Positions 15,098 through 21,662 of a stretch of 21,662 bases of DNA are shown piece by piece. Each line of letters opens with the position of its first letter. Within the stretch, counting starts at the first letter, position 1. Origin of the DNA: Opitutia bacterium UBA7350 (GTDB lineage Bacteria > Verrucomicrobiota > Verrucomicrobiia > Opitutales > Coraliomargaritaceae). Position numbers and translations under genes: made by a program. The notes beneath the pieces were generated by a model, which worked only from the letters and a program-made list of their open reading frames with translations, was not told the origin of the DNA and did not search any database. The stretch covers positions 1 through 21,662 of the forward strand of contig DKOX01000048.1 of the NCBI GenBank assembly GCA_002470925.1, given 5' to 3'.

Positions 15098-16657
15098 TTA
15101 GTATACGTTGGTGGCTTCCTGGCTAATGACGGGTTCGTTGAGGAAATCCGCGGTAAAGCTCAGGACGGCGCGACCGGGTCCGATCTGTGCCCCCTCGGTG
15201 GTCACCTGTAAATTAATATCCTTGCCCGGTTCCAGCGTAGTGCGTGGGAAGGTCACGGTTTGCCCATCGATCAACCCGCGGGCGTCGCCCTCGACCGACT
15301 TGGGTCGGAGCGTGTCTTGGAATTGAAGGGTCACCGCTCCGCTGACGGGTTCAAAGTCGCCTTGATTGCGAACGCGGATGGTGTAGGTGGTCGCTTCACC
15401 GACCCGGATGGGATCCTTGCTGTCGGTGATAGAGATGGTCACCCCGGGAACGGCAAGCCATTCAGTTTGATGGCTGTCAGAGGCTTCGAGGCCTTGGGCG
15501 GTAAAGAGTTTCACGGTGTTGGTGGCAACGCCGGTACGGCTTGCCGCCACGCGGGTCGTAATCAACTGGCTCGCCCCCGCGGGAAGGGAGGGGATGACCC
15601 ATCCGATGGCGTTGTCCTTAACGCGTCCGCCGCCGTTATCGGCAACGGTGGTTCCGGGGGGCAGGAGGTCGGTGATACGGACATCGCTCAAGTCGGTATC
15701 GCCGCTGTTTTGAATCGCGATTTGGAAGGTTTCAGGTTTAAAGACGTATGCCTGGCCGGGGCCGCTTTTGGAAATCCGGATCGCAGATTGAACCACCGTG
15801 ACGGGAACACTGCCGCTTGCGGGGGCGGGGCTGCCTTGGTAGCTTGCACTGGCGGTATTGGTAAAGCTGCCTTGTTGGACTGCTCGCGCGCTGAATTCAA
15901 CGGTGCGGCTGCTATCCGGCGCGAGGTCGCCGAGGCTTTGCTCATCGGCGCCAAGCGCCTGCAGGCCCGCGGGGAAGGCATCCTTTACCGTCACATTGCG
16001 GGCGACCGCGCTGCCCTCATTGGCAACGGTCACCGTCCATGCGCCGGTTTCGTTCAGTTCAACCGTGGCGGGGCCTTGCTTGGTGACCGCGAGACGGGGT
16101 TGCCCCGTAAAGAAGGGCAGGCAGAGGCGATTATCCACCGAGACCGTCGAGCAAATTGTATGATCTCCCTCGCGGAGGGCTTGAACCGTGACTGCAATTT
16201 CGCGCACCGCGCCACTTTCAAGCGGGCCAAAGCTCCACAGGTATTCGTTGTTGCGGACGGTGGGGGCGGGGTCGGCGGAGACAAGGCGAATGTTGGCGGG
16301 GAGGGTTTCGGTGATGCGAAGCCCTGTAATTGCCTCGTTGACTTGGGTTTTGAGAACGTAGCGCAGGGCGTCGTTGACTTGCCCCTCCTGAACGAGGCGT
16401 TTGCGAACCTCGACCTGGCTGGACCTAAAAAGTACTTCGCCTGCCCCGGGGGCAGGGTCAAGGGCATCCGCAAGGTCGGGGTCGGGGGCTGCCTCCGGCG
16501 CGGGGGGGAGGAAGCTGAAGTCTTCCGGGACCGGGACAGGCACGCTTTGAGTCGGCGCGGTTATGGTTCCGGCGGGGAGGCTGGTGGTTTGGCAACCGCA
16601 GAAAATAAGGATGGCGCCAAGCAGGCTGGATACAAAAAGGAGTTCGGTTCGTTTCAT
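15098..16657 (-). CDS. DUF11-repeat lipoprotein, OmcB-like
   Basis: The 519-residue product starts with a lipoprotein-type signal, MKRTELLFVSSLLGAILIFC, with cysteines at 20 and 22, so it should be lipid-anchored in the envelope. A Pro/Ala-rich linker (about 31-75) is followed by four tandem DUF11-like beta domains at roughly 83-175, 188-290, 292-404 and 407-519. Each has the pattern of a valine-rich strand, a 'T/D-LP-G' turn (ITETLPANI, VKDAFPAGL, ITDLLPPGT; weak in the fourth) and a later 'L-PG' or 'LP-G' turn. DUF11 repeats build chlamydial OmcB and many large surface proteins. Cysteines are few (C169, C179 in the mature part), so it is not a cysteine-crosslinked OmcB. An open frame reaches upstream to 17014 but overlaps the HAD gene; I set the start by the signal peptide. 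Role probably structural. Confidence 0.82.
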   Translation of the reverse strand: MKRTELLFVSSLLGAILIFCGCQTTSLPAGTITAPTQSVPVPVPEDFSFLPPAPEAAPDPDLADALDPAPGAGEVLFRSSQVEVRKRLVQEGQVNDALRYVLKTQVNEAITGLRITETLPANIRLVSADPAPTVRNNEYLWSFGPLESGAVREIAVTVQALREGDHTICSTVSVDNRLCLPFFTGQPRLAVTKQGPATVELNETGAWTVTVANEGSAVARNVTVKDAFPAGLQALGADEQSLGDLAPDSSRTVEFSARAVQQGSFTNTASASYQGSPAPASGSVPVTVVQSAIRISKSGPGQAYVFKPETFQIAIQNSGDTDLSDVRITDLLPPGTTVADNGGGRVKDNAIGWVIPSLPAGASQLITTRVAASRTGVATNTVKLFTAQGLEASDSHQTEWLAVPGVTISITDSKDPIRVGEATTYTIRVRNQGDFEPVSGAVTLQFQDTLRPKSVEGDARGLIDGQTVTFPRTTLEPGKDINLQVTTEGAQIGPGRAVLSFTADFLNEPVISQEATNVY

Positions 16658-16721
16658 AATATTGATTTCTAACTTGGGACTGAGGCTTGTAAAGCACAGG
16701 GCGTGGAGGGAAGGGAAAAGT

Positions 16722-17753
16722 TCAATTGCCTCCAAAAAGATCTCCGTTTTGTGGCACGTCTGCGGGCTGGGTTTGCGGCGCAGGTTCATCTTCTTCGTGC
16801 AAATGGCGCGGGGCGTTGCGCACGTTTTCTGAGAGCGCCTGCTCGCCGTCCGCGACGATGGTGTCGCAGATCCCGCGCACATGCATGCGCAGCCATTTAG
16901 CGGTGGTGGATCCGTGGCGGTAATCGGCGGGGCCGTAGGCGTGGATGCGCCCCGCGTGAAGGAGGGCATCATTCTGGGCAAACTCCGCTTCACTTTCCGG
17001 GTTAAAGACGGCATAGGTTTTGCCGCCCTTTCCTTTGACCACCGAGAAGACCGGTACGTCGCTCGGGCCGTCCGCGATATAAATCATGCGCTCAATCGGG
17101 ACGCGCCGGGCCGCGGGTGCGATGGCGGCATTGACATCGATCCCCGGGTGCTTGTTCGTCCCTTTATTGATCTCGAAGATGTAACGCGTCTTGGCGGTAT
17201 TATCGACAATCGTTCCGATCTGACTCAGCTCAAACTCCAGATGGAGGGGCAATTCATCCTGCCGCGAATAGTGCGGGGGCAGGGGTGCCTCAATAAATTC
17301 GCTGCCGAAAATTCCCTGCACGAGGGGCGCGATGGCGCTCCCACGAATCATCTCCGCCAGTCCGGTGCTGATGATGTAATGCTCAAGCTGAATGTTGTGC
17401 TTGCGGTATTCCGCTTTCTCGGAGGCGACCGTTTTAAGGCTCTCAAAAAGTTCAAGCACCCCCGGGTAAAATTCCAGTTCGCCGCCGAGTTCCCGTAGGC
17501 GTGCATTCGTCAGCCCCTTTAATTCCCCGTTTTTTACGAAACTGAGCAGGTGATTCAAATAGACCGTGTCCCCGGAAACCCGGTTGCCCCGTTGGGCGTA
17601 GATTTCCGGCAATCCATTGACCTCCTTCCAGAAGGCCTCCTCGTCCATGCCGTAGGCTTTGAAAATCGGAGCCTGCATGTAGCCCGGAATCAGGGTCTTG
17701 TCGAAATCCCAAATACAAGCTACGATATTCTGACGGTGGAGCGTTTTCTTCAT
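16722..17753 (-). CDS. HAD-superfamily hydrolase, probable phosphatase
   Basis: The 343 residues carry all four HAD motifs: motif I WDFDKTLI (nucleophile D16, general acid/base D18), motif II YIISTG (126-131), a motif III lysine (K188 or K197) and motif IV YIADGPSDVPVF (225-236, D228 and D232). An insertion of about 100 residues after motif I serves as a helical cap. The DxDKT form and motif IV look like phosphoserine-phosphatase-type members, but substrate cannot be assigned. The last ~35 residues are acidic and Pro/Gln-rich and probably disordered. No signal peptide, so cytoplasmic. It is upstream of the DUF11 gene (64 bases) and divergent from prfA (57 bases). Confidence 0.85.
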   Translation of the reverse strand: MKKTLHRQNIVACIWDFDKTLIPGYMQAPIFKAYGMDEEAFWKEVNGLPEIYAQRGNRVSGDTVYLNHLLSFVKNGELKGLTNARLRELGGELEFYPGVLELFESLKTVASEKAEYRKHNIQLEHYIISTGLAEMIRGSAIAPLVQGIFGSEFIEAPLPPHYSRQDELPLHLEFELSQIGTIVDNTAKTRYIFEINKGTNKHPGIDVNAAIAPAARRVPIERMIYIADGPSDVPVFSVVKGKGGKTYAVFNPESEAEFAQNDALLHAGRIHAYGPADYRHGSTTAKWLRMHVRGICDTIVADGEQALSENVRNAPRHLHEEDEPAPQTQPADVPQNGDLFGGN

Positions 17754-17810
17754 TTTGACGGCAAAGCACTACATAGTTGTCTTTCCCTCCATTAACTGCA
17801 ACGCATTTTC

Positions 17811-18905
17811 ATGAATATGCACAAGATTCCAGATATTGCGCCCTTTCGCGAGAAGCTCAGCGAGTTGGATGCCCAGATGGCGGAGCCCAATTTCTATTCC
17901 GACCAGCGCCGCGCTGCCGATATCTCGCGGGAGCAGCAACGGCTCAGCAACCTCGTGGAGAAATTTGAGGCTCATAACAAGGCGGAGCGCGAAATCGCGG
18001 AAAATGAAGCGATGCTCGCAGATGCATCGATTGAAGCGGAGCTTCGTGAAATGGCGGCCGAGGAAATCGAATCCCTCACGCAGGAGCGGGAAGCCCTCGT
18101 TAAGGATGTGCTGCGCGCCATGATTCCGCCCGATGCCACCGACAGCCGCAACTCCGTCATGGAAATCCGCGGTGGAGCGGGTGGCGACGAGGCCAACATC
18201 TTTGCCGGCGACCTCTTCCGGATGTATTCCCGCTACGCTGAATCGAAGGGATGGCGGGTGGAAGTCATCAGCACCAGCCCTGCCGAAACCGGCGGCTACC
18301 GCGAAATCATTTTTAATATTACCGGAGAAGACGCCTACAAACATCTCAAATTCGAGAGCGGGGTGCATCGTGTGCAGCGCGTGCCCGTCACCGAGACCCA
18401 GGGCCGCATCCACACCTCCACCGCAACCGTGGCGGTGCTCCCCGAGGCGGAGGAGGTCGATATTGAAATCAACCCCAGTGACCTCGAGATCTCCACGATG
18501 CGTGCCTCCGGCGCAGGGGGCCAGCACGTCAACACCACCGATTCTGCGGTCATGATGGTGCACAAGCCCACCGGGACCTCCGTTTATTGTGCCGACGAAC
18601 GCTCCCAAATTAAGAACCGTGCCAAAGCGCTCGGGGTTATGCGCGCCCGCCTCCTCAAAGCCAAGGAAGAGGAGGAAAACGCCAAGTATGCCGCCGAGCG
18701 CAAGGGCCAGATCGGGACCGGTGACCGCTCCGAACGCATCCGCACCTACAACTATCCCCAGGGGCGGCTCACCGATCATCGCATCGGGATGAACCTTTCG
18801 CTCCCGCCCGCGATCGACGGCGGCCTCGATGAACTCATTGAGGGGCTTTATAATGTCGATTACGAGGCGCGCATTGCGAACCTCCTCAAGCAACAGGCGA
18901 GCTGA
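17811..18905 (+). CDS. prfA: Peptide chain release factor 1
   Basis: Recognises UAA and UAG and triggers release of the finished protein. The 364 residues match RF1: helical N-terminal domain, GGAGGDEA (121-128), the PVT tripeptide in RVPVTETQGRIHTS (PVT at 192-194; RF1 has PxT where RF2 has SPF) and the catalytic GGQ (236-238) in GAGGQHVNTTDSAV. The PxT motif separates it from RF2. ATG 17811 is taken as start; a second ATG is two codons later. prmC, whose product methylates the GGQ glutamine, begins 7 bases after the stop, so the two are almost certainly one operon. Confidence 0.97.
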   Translation: MNMHKIPDIAPFREKLSELDAQMAEPNFYSDQRRAADISREQQRLSNLVEKFEAHNKAEREIAENEAMLADASIEAELREMAAEEIESLTQEREALVKDVLRAMIPPDATDSRNSVMEIRGGAGGDEANIFAGDLFRMYSRYAESKGWRVEVISTSPAETGGYREIIFNITGEDAYKHLKFESGVHRVQRVPVTETQGRIHTSTATVAVLPEAEEVDIEINPSDLEISTMRASGAGGQHVNTTDSAVMMVHKPTGTSVYCADERSQIKNRAKALGVMRARLLKAKEEEENAKYAAERKGQIGTGDRSERIRTYNYPQGRLTDHRIGMNLSLPPAIDGGLDELIEGLYNVDYEARIANLLKQQAS

Positions 18906-18912
18906 CCCGCCC

Positions 18913-19755
18913 ATGCGTACCCTCCGTGAAATTAAAGCCCGCACCGAACCCTTCTTCGCGGAGAAGGGCATTGCGAACCCCGGCTTGGAGGCCGATTTAA
19001 TCCTCGCCCACGCCCTGGGTCTCAAGCGCCTTGACCTTTACCTCGACCTCGACCGTCCCCTCACCGAGGCGCAGCTCGAAACCCTGCGCCCCCTTGTTAA
19101 ACGCCGCGCCGCCCGCGAACCCCTCCAATACATTCTCGGTTCCCATGACTTCGCGGGCCTTTCGCTCGCGGTCGATGCGCGTGCCCTCATTCCCCGCCCC
19201 GAAACCGAAGAACTGCTTGACCTTCTTGTGCAACGCCTGCGGGAGGCGCCGCCCGCCCGCATCCTCGACCTCGGTACCGGAAGCGGCGCCCTCGCGCTCG
19301 CCCTCGCGCACACCTTCCCGAATGCCGCCGTGACCGCCACCGATGCCAGTGCCGAGGCCCTCGACCTCGCCCGCGAAAACGCCGCCCGCAATAATTTATC
19401 CAAACGCCTCACCTTGCTCGAAGGTTCCTGGTGGGACGCCCTTCCGGCAGAGGCGTCCTATGATCTGATTGTTTCCAACCCCCCTTATCTGACCGAGGCG
19501 GAGCTCCAGACCGCCGCGCCGGAAGTTGCGGACCATGAACCGCGCCGCGCCCTCGTGGCAGGCAGCGATGGTTTGGATGACCTGCGGGTCATCCTCGCCG
19601 GAGCGCCACCCTTTCTCGCGAAGGGCGGCTTGCTCGCCCTCGAGACCGGCATCGCGCAGGGAGCGGCGCTGGAGGCACTCGCCTCCGAAAACGGACTCCA
19701 AGGCGAAACGCTCGAAGACCTCAGTCAACGCCCCCGCTTCTTTTTTGTGAGCTAA
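18913..19755 (+). CDS. prmC: Peptide chain release factor N(5)-glutamine methyltransferase
   Basis: Methylates the glutamine of the GGQ motif of release factors with AdoMet. The 280 residues have an N-terminal helical domain that binds the factor (~1-85), RPETEE (95-100), AdoMet motif I ILDLGTGSG (117-125) and the catalytic NPPY (189-192, in IVSNPPYLTEAE). The start at 18913 fits the family N-terminus; the frame is open further upstream inside prfA, but that part has no family similarity. The 7-base gap to prfA has no Shine-Dalgarno motif, so translation is probably coupled. It converges on purK with 18 bases between stops and no visible terminator. Confidence 0.96.
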   Translation: MRTLREIKARTEPFFAEKGIANPGLEADLILAHALGLKRLDLYLDLDRPLTEAQLETLRPLVKRRAAREPLQYILGSHDFAGLSLAVDARALIPRPETEELLDLLVQRLREAPPARILDLGTGSGALALALAHTFPNAAVTATDASAEALDLARENAARNNLSKRLTLLEGSWWDALPAEASYDLIVSNPPYLTEAELQTAAPEVADHEPRRALVAGSDGLDDLRVILAGAPPFLAKGGLLALETGIAQGAALEALASENGLQGETLEDLSQRPRFFFVS

Positions 19756-19773
19756 TCGGGCGCCGCGATCCTC

Positions 19774-20907
19774 TCAGCTAGTGAGCTGCTTGAAATGCGC
19801 TTCGGCGGCTTCGAGGGCGGCTTCGGGGCTTTCGCCGGTCACGGTGAAGTGCCCCATCTTGCGCCCCGGTCGCGCCTCGCCCTTGTCGTAGAGGTGGAGT
19901 TTTGCGGCGGGGTCCGCGAGGAGGGGTGACCAGTCCGGCGCACCGTTTTTCCAGACATCCCCGAGCAAATTGATCATGACAATCGGGCGGAAGAGGTGGG
20001 TGTCGCCAAAGGGGAGTCCGCAAACCGCGCGCAGGTGTTGCTCAAACTGGGAACTGGGGCAACCCTCAATACTGTAGTGACCGGAATTGTGGGGACGGGG
20101 CGCCATCTCGTTGATGATGAGGCTGCCATCCGCGTCGAGAAAGAACTCCACTGCGAGGAGGCCCACGACGTCGAGGGCTTCGGTGAGGGCGGTGGCGAGT
20201 TGAGCGGCTTCAAGGTGGACTTCCTCCGCGGCGCGGGCGGGGAGGATCGAGGCGTGCAGGATGTGATGCACGTGTATGTTTTCCGCCATGGGAAAGGTCT
20301 GGGTGGCGCCGTCCCCGCGACGGGCGCAGATCACCGAAAACTCCCCCTGATGCTGGATCCATTTTTCCACCACCACGCGGGGCGGGCTGCCGAGTTGTTC
20401 CCAGAGCGCCGCGTAATCCTCGGCGGGGGACTCGAGTTTCACCTGCCCTTTACCGTCGTAGCCAAAAGCGGCGGTCTTGATGACGCAGGGGAAACCGATG
20501 GCGGCTACCGCGGCTTGAAGGCTTGGCGCAGAGTCGGCGTATTCGAAGGGCGCGCAGGGGAAACCCGCTTCTTTGAGAAAATCTTTTTCGCGCTGGCGGT
20601 GTTGACAGGTGTGGAGGGCAGTCCATCCGGGAAGAACGGGCTTGATCGCACGGAGGGTCTCAATGACCTGCGCCGGGATATTTTCAAATTCCAGGGTGAT
20701 GCAATCGACCCCTTCCGCGAAGGTTTGCAGGGCGGCGGTGTCGTCGTAGGGCTCATTGAATTCGCGGTCGGCGATTTGACCGGCGGGGGAAGGGCCACCG
20801 GGTTCATAGACATGGAAGCGGTAGCCGAGGGGGCGGCCTGCGAGAATGAGCATACGGCCGAGTTGGCCGCCGCCGAGAATACCAATCGTGGCGCCGGGAG
20901 CGATCAT
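19774..20907 (-). CDS. purK: 5-(carboxyamino)imidazole ribonucleotide synthase
   Basis: ATP-grasp enzyme that makes N5-CAIR from AIR, bicarbonate and ATP in purine synthesis. The 377 residues show the N-terminal GILGGGQLGRM (9-19), the ATP-site lysine in CVIKTAAFGYDGKGQ (141-155), EKW (181-183) and the metal/substrate motif NEMAPRPHNSGHYSI (266-280). Length is normal. Its ATG overlaps the purE stop by four bases (ATGA, 20907-20904), a classic coupled pair: PurE uses the product of PurK. ade- or other pur genes are not in view. Confidence 0.97.
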   Translation of the reverse strand: MIAPGATIGILGGGQLGRMLILAGRPLGYRFHVYEPGGPSPAGQIADREFNEPYDDTAALQTFAEGVDCITLEFENIPAQVIETLRAIKPVLPGWTALHTCQHRQREKDFLKEAGFPCAPFEYADSAPSLQAAVAAIGFPCVIKTAAFGYDGKGQVKLESPAEDYAALWEQLGSPPRVVVEKWIQHQGEFSVICARRGDGATQTFPMAENIHVHHILHASILPARAAEEVHLEAAQLATALTEALDVVGLLAVEFFLDADGSLIINEMAPRPHNSGHYSIEGCPSSQFEQHLRAVCGLPFGDTHLFRPIVMINLLGDVWKNGAPDWSPLLADPAAKLHLYDKGEARPGRKMGHFTVTGESPEAALEAAEAHFKQLTS

Positions 20908-21407
20908 GCCTGAGGGGTGTCGTTTTCGAGGACGGTCTGGGTTTGGGTTTCGCGGAAATCCTTGAGGCGTTGACTGAGCGCGGCATCATTGAGGGCGAGA
21001 ATAGCGGCTGCCGAGAGGGCGGCGTTTTTCGCACCCGCTACCCCAATCGCGAGAGTCATGACCGGAATCCCCGCCGGCATTTGCACGATGGAAAGGAGGG
21101 AATCCTGTCCGCTGAGGGCTTTGGATTGCACCGGAACCCCGAGGACCGGGAGGGCAGTGAGGGAAGCGGTCATCCCCGGGAGGTGGGCGGCGCCACCCGC
21201 GCCCGCGATTATGACCTGCAGGCCCCGGGACTCCGCGGTCTCGGCGTATTCGTAGAGACGCTTGGGGGTGCGATGGGCACTGACGATTTTCGATTCAAAG
21301 GGGATTTGCAGTTGTTGGAGGAGGGCGGCGGCTTCACCCATGGTCGGCCAATCCGATTGGCTGCCCATGATAATTCCGACGAGGGGGTTGTTTGCGCTGA
21401 TTTCCAT
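20904..21407 (-). CDS. purE: N5-carboxyaminoimidazole ribonucleotide mutase
   Basis: Rearranges N5-CAIR to CAIR, the step after PurK. The 167 residues match class I PurE: MGSQSDWPTM (14-23), SAHRTP (43-48, with catalytic H45) and AGAGGAAHLPGM (68-79). Class I assignment agrees with the purK gene directly downstream. It is first in the purE-purK pair, so the promoter must be in the 255 bases to its right, which are full of short repeats. I found no purine riboswitch core there and no Shine-Dalgarno motif (GCCATC precedes the ATG). Confidence 0.97.
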   Translation of the reverse strand: MEISANNPLVGIIMGSQSDWPTMGEAAALLQQLQIPFESKIVSAHRTPKRLYEYAETAESRGLQVIIAGAGGAAHLPGMTASLTALPVLGVPVQSKALSGQDSLLSIVQMPAGIPVMTLAIGVAGAKNAALSAAAILALNDAALSQRLKDFRETQTQTVLENDTPQA

Positions 21408-21548
21408 GATGGCAAGAAAGAGGATTTACAGCATGAGTTCAACGCTCTTGTGCAGAAAGCGACTCATCGTCTTTAGAACGTTGGGGGGGGTGTTAGTTGC
21501 GGGGGTTGTAAGTTGAAGGTGGTTCGTTGGAACGTTGAGGGGGGAGTC

Positions 21549-21584
21549 GGATTAAGAGTAAGATTAAGAGTAGGAGTAAGAGTA
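21549..21584 (+). repeat. Three 12-bp tandem repeat units
   Basis: GGATTAAGAGTA (21549-21560), AGATTAAGAGTA (21561-21572) and GGAGTAAGAGTA (21573-21584) run head to tail, with the start of a fourth unit (GGAAT) behind. Units differ at one or two positions. The location is upstream of purE, about 140 bases before its start. Confidence 0.85.
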
Positions 21585-21589
21585 GGAAT

Positions 21590-21616
21590 AACCACGAACG
21601 GCACGAAAACCACGAA
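21590..21616 (+). repeat. Three 9-bp tandem repeat units (NNNCACGAA)
   Basis: AACCACGAA (21590-21598), CGGCACGAA (21599-21607) and AACCACGAA (21608-21616) follow the 12-bp units after five bases. The outer two are identical. A 5-bp stem with loop AGA (CCGGC/GCCGG, 21618-21630) comes directly after. Confidence 0.8.
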
Positions 21617-21662
21617 CCCGGCAGAGCCGGAACCACTCATTCTCGCTTATAAACACTAATAT

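Larger units (their letters stand above)
21408..21662. other. Gene-free, repeat-rich region upstream of purE
   Basis: No convincing gene. Next to purE there are about 70 plain bases, then a G-rich plus-strand stretch (21481-21546) with runs of 8, 5 and 6 G and two copies of GAACGTTG (21476-21483, 21530-21537), then the 12-bp and 9-bp tandem repeats, then an AT-rich end at the window border. The purE promoter should be here but no hexamer pair is convincing. Confidence 0.5.

Noticed and set aside
15260..16672. 470-codon plus-strand open frame opposite the DUF11 gene
   Set aside because: The minus-strand frame has a signal peptide and four repeats; the antisense frame is Gly/Arg-rich without a family.
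16658..17014. N-terminal extension of the DUF11 protein
   Set aside because: It overlaps the HAD gene in another frame and would bury the lipoprotein signal inside the protein.
19996..20913. 305-codon plus-strand open frame opposite purK
   Set aside because: purK is complete with all motifs and is coupled to purE; the antisense frame is a composition artefact.

Overview
The window reads as a compact chromosomal stretch from a Gram-negative bacterium with moderately high GC. I see 18 protein-coding genes, almost all core housekeeping genes, and no rRNA, tRNA, CRISPR array, transposase, phage gene or integron. An LpxR-like outer-membrane lipid A deacylase and a predicted lipoprotein show an outer membrane. 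A four-repeat DUF11 protein (the repeat family that builds chlamydial OmcB) together with near-total absence of Shine-Dalgarno motifs makes a PVC-group organism, perhaps Verrucomicrobiota/Opitutae, my best guess. That placement is inference and was not tested by any search.

Layout. (1) 1-3911, minus strand: a tight cluster of a six-TM membrane protein of unknown function, gmk, nadC, birA and coaX (cut by the window edge). It joins GMP kinase to three cofactor steps (NAD, biotin, CoA). (2) 3912-4419: a 508-bp gene-free gap with a strongly folded, 190-bp mobile-element-like inverted-repeat unit and a plus-strand intrinsic terminator that has no gene in front of it. (3) 4420-8127, minus: metH, B12-dependent methionine synthase, with a palindromic operator-like site directly before its start. 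(4) 8128-8435: gene-free metH leader. (5) 8436-9482, minus: an AT-richer LpxR-like gene, divergent from (6) rsmG (16S rRNA methyltransferase), which converges on (7) def (peptide deformylase) preceded by a secreted SOUL-type protein. (8) dsbD (plus), which converges on (9) a minus-strand run: HAD hydrolase, DUF11 lipoprotein, gnd. (10) prfA-prmC (plus), the release factor 1 gene with the methyltransferase that modifies it. (11) purE-purK (minus), the two-step route to CAIR in purine synthesis. (12) 21408-21662: repeat-rich DNA with 12-bp and 9-bp tandem units.

Genes that act together: purE/purK on one substrate; prfA/prmC on termination; rsmG/def on ribosome and nascent chain maturation; dsbD with periplasmic thiol proteins. 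The least explained parts are the 4059-4248 element with the orphan terminator, the metH upstream palindromes, the non-SD starts and the tandem repeats at the right end.
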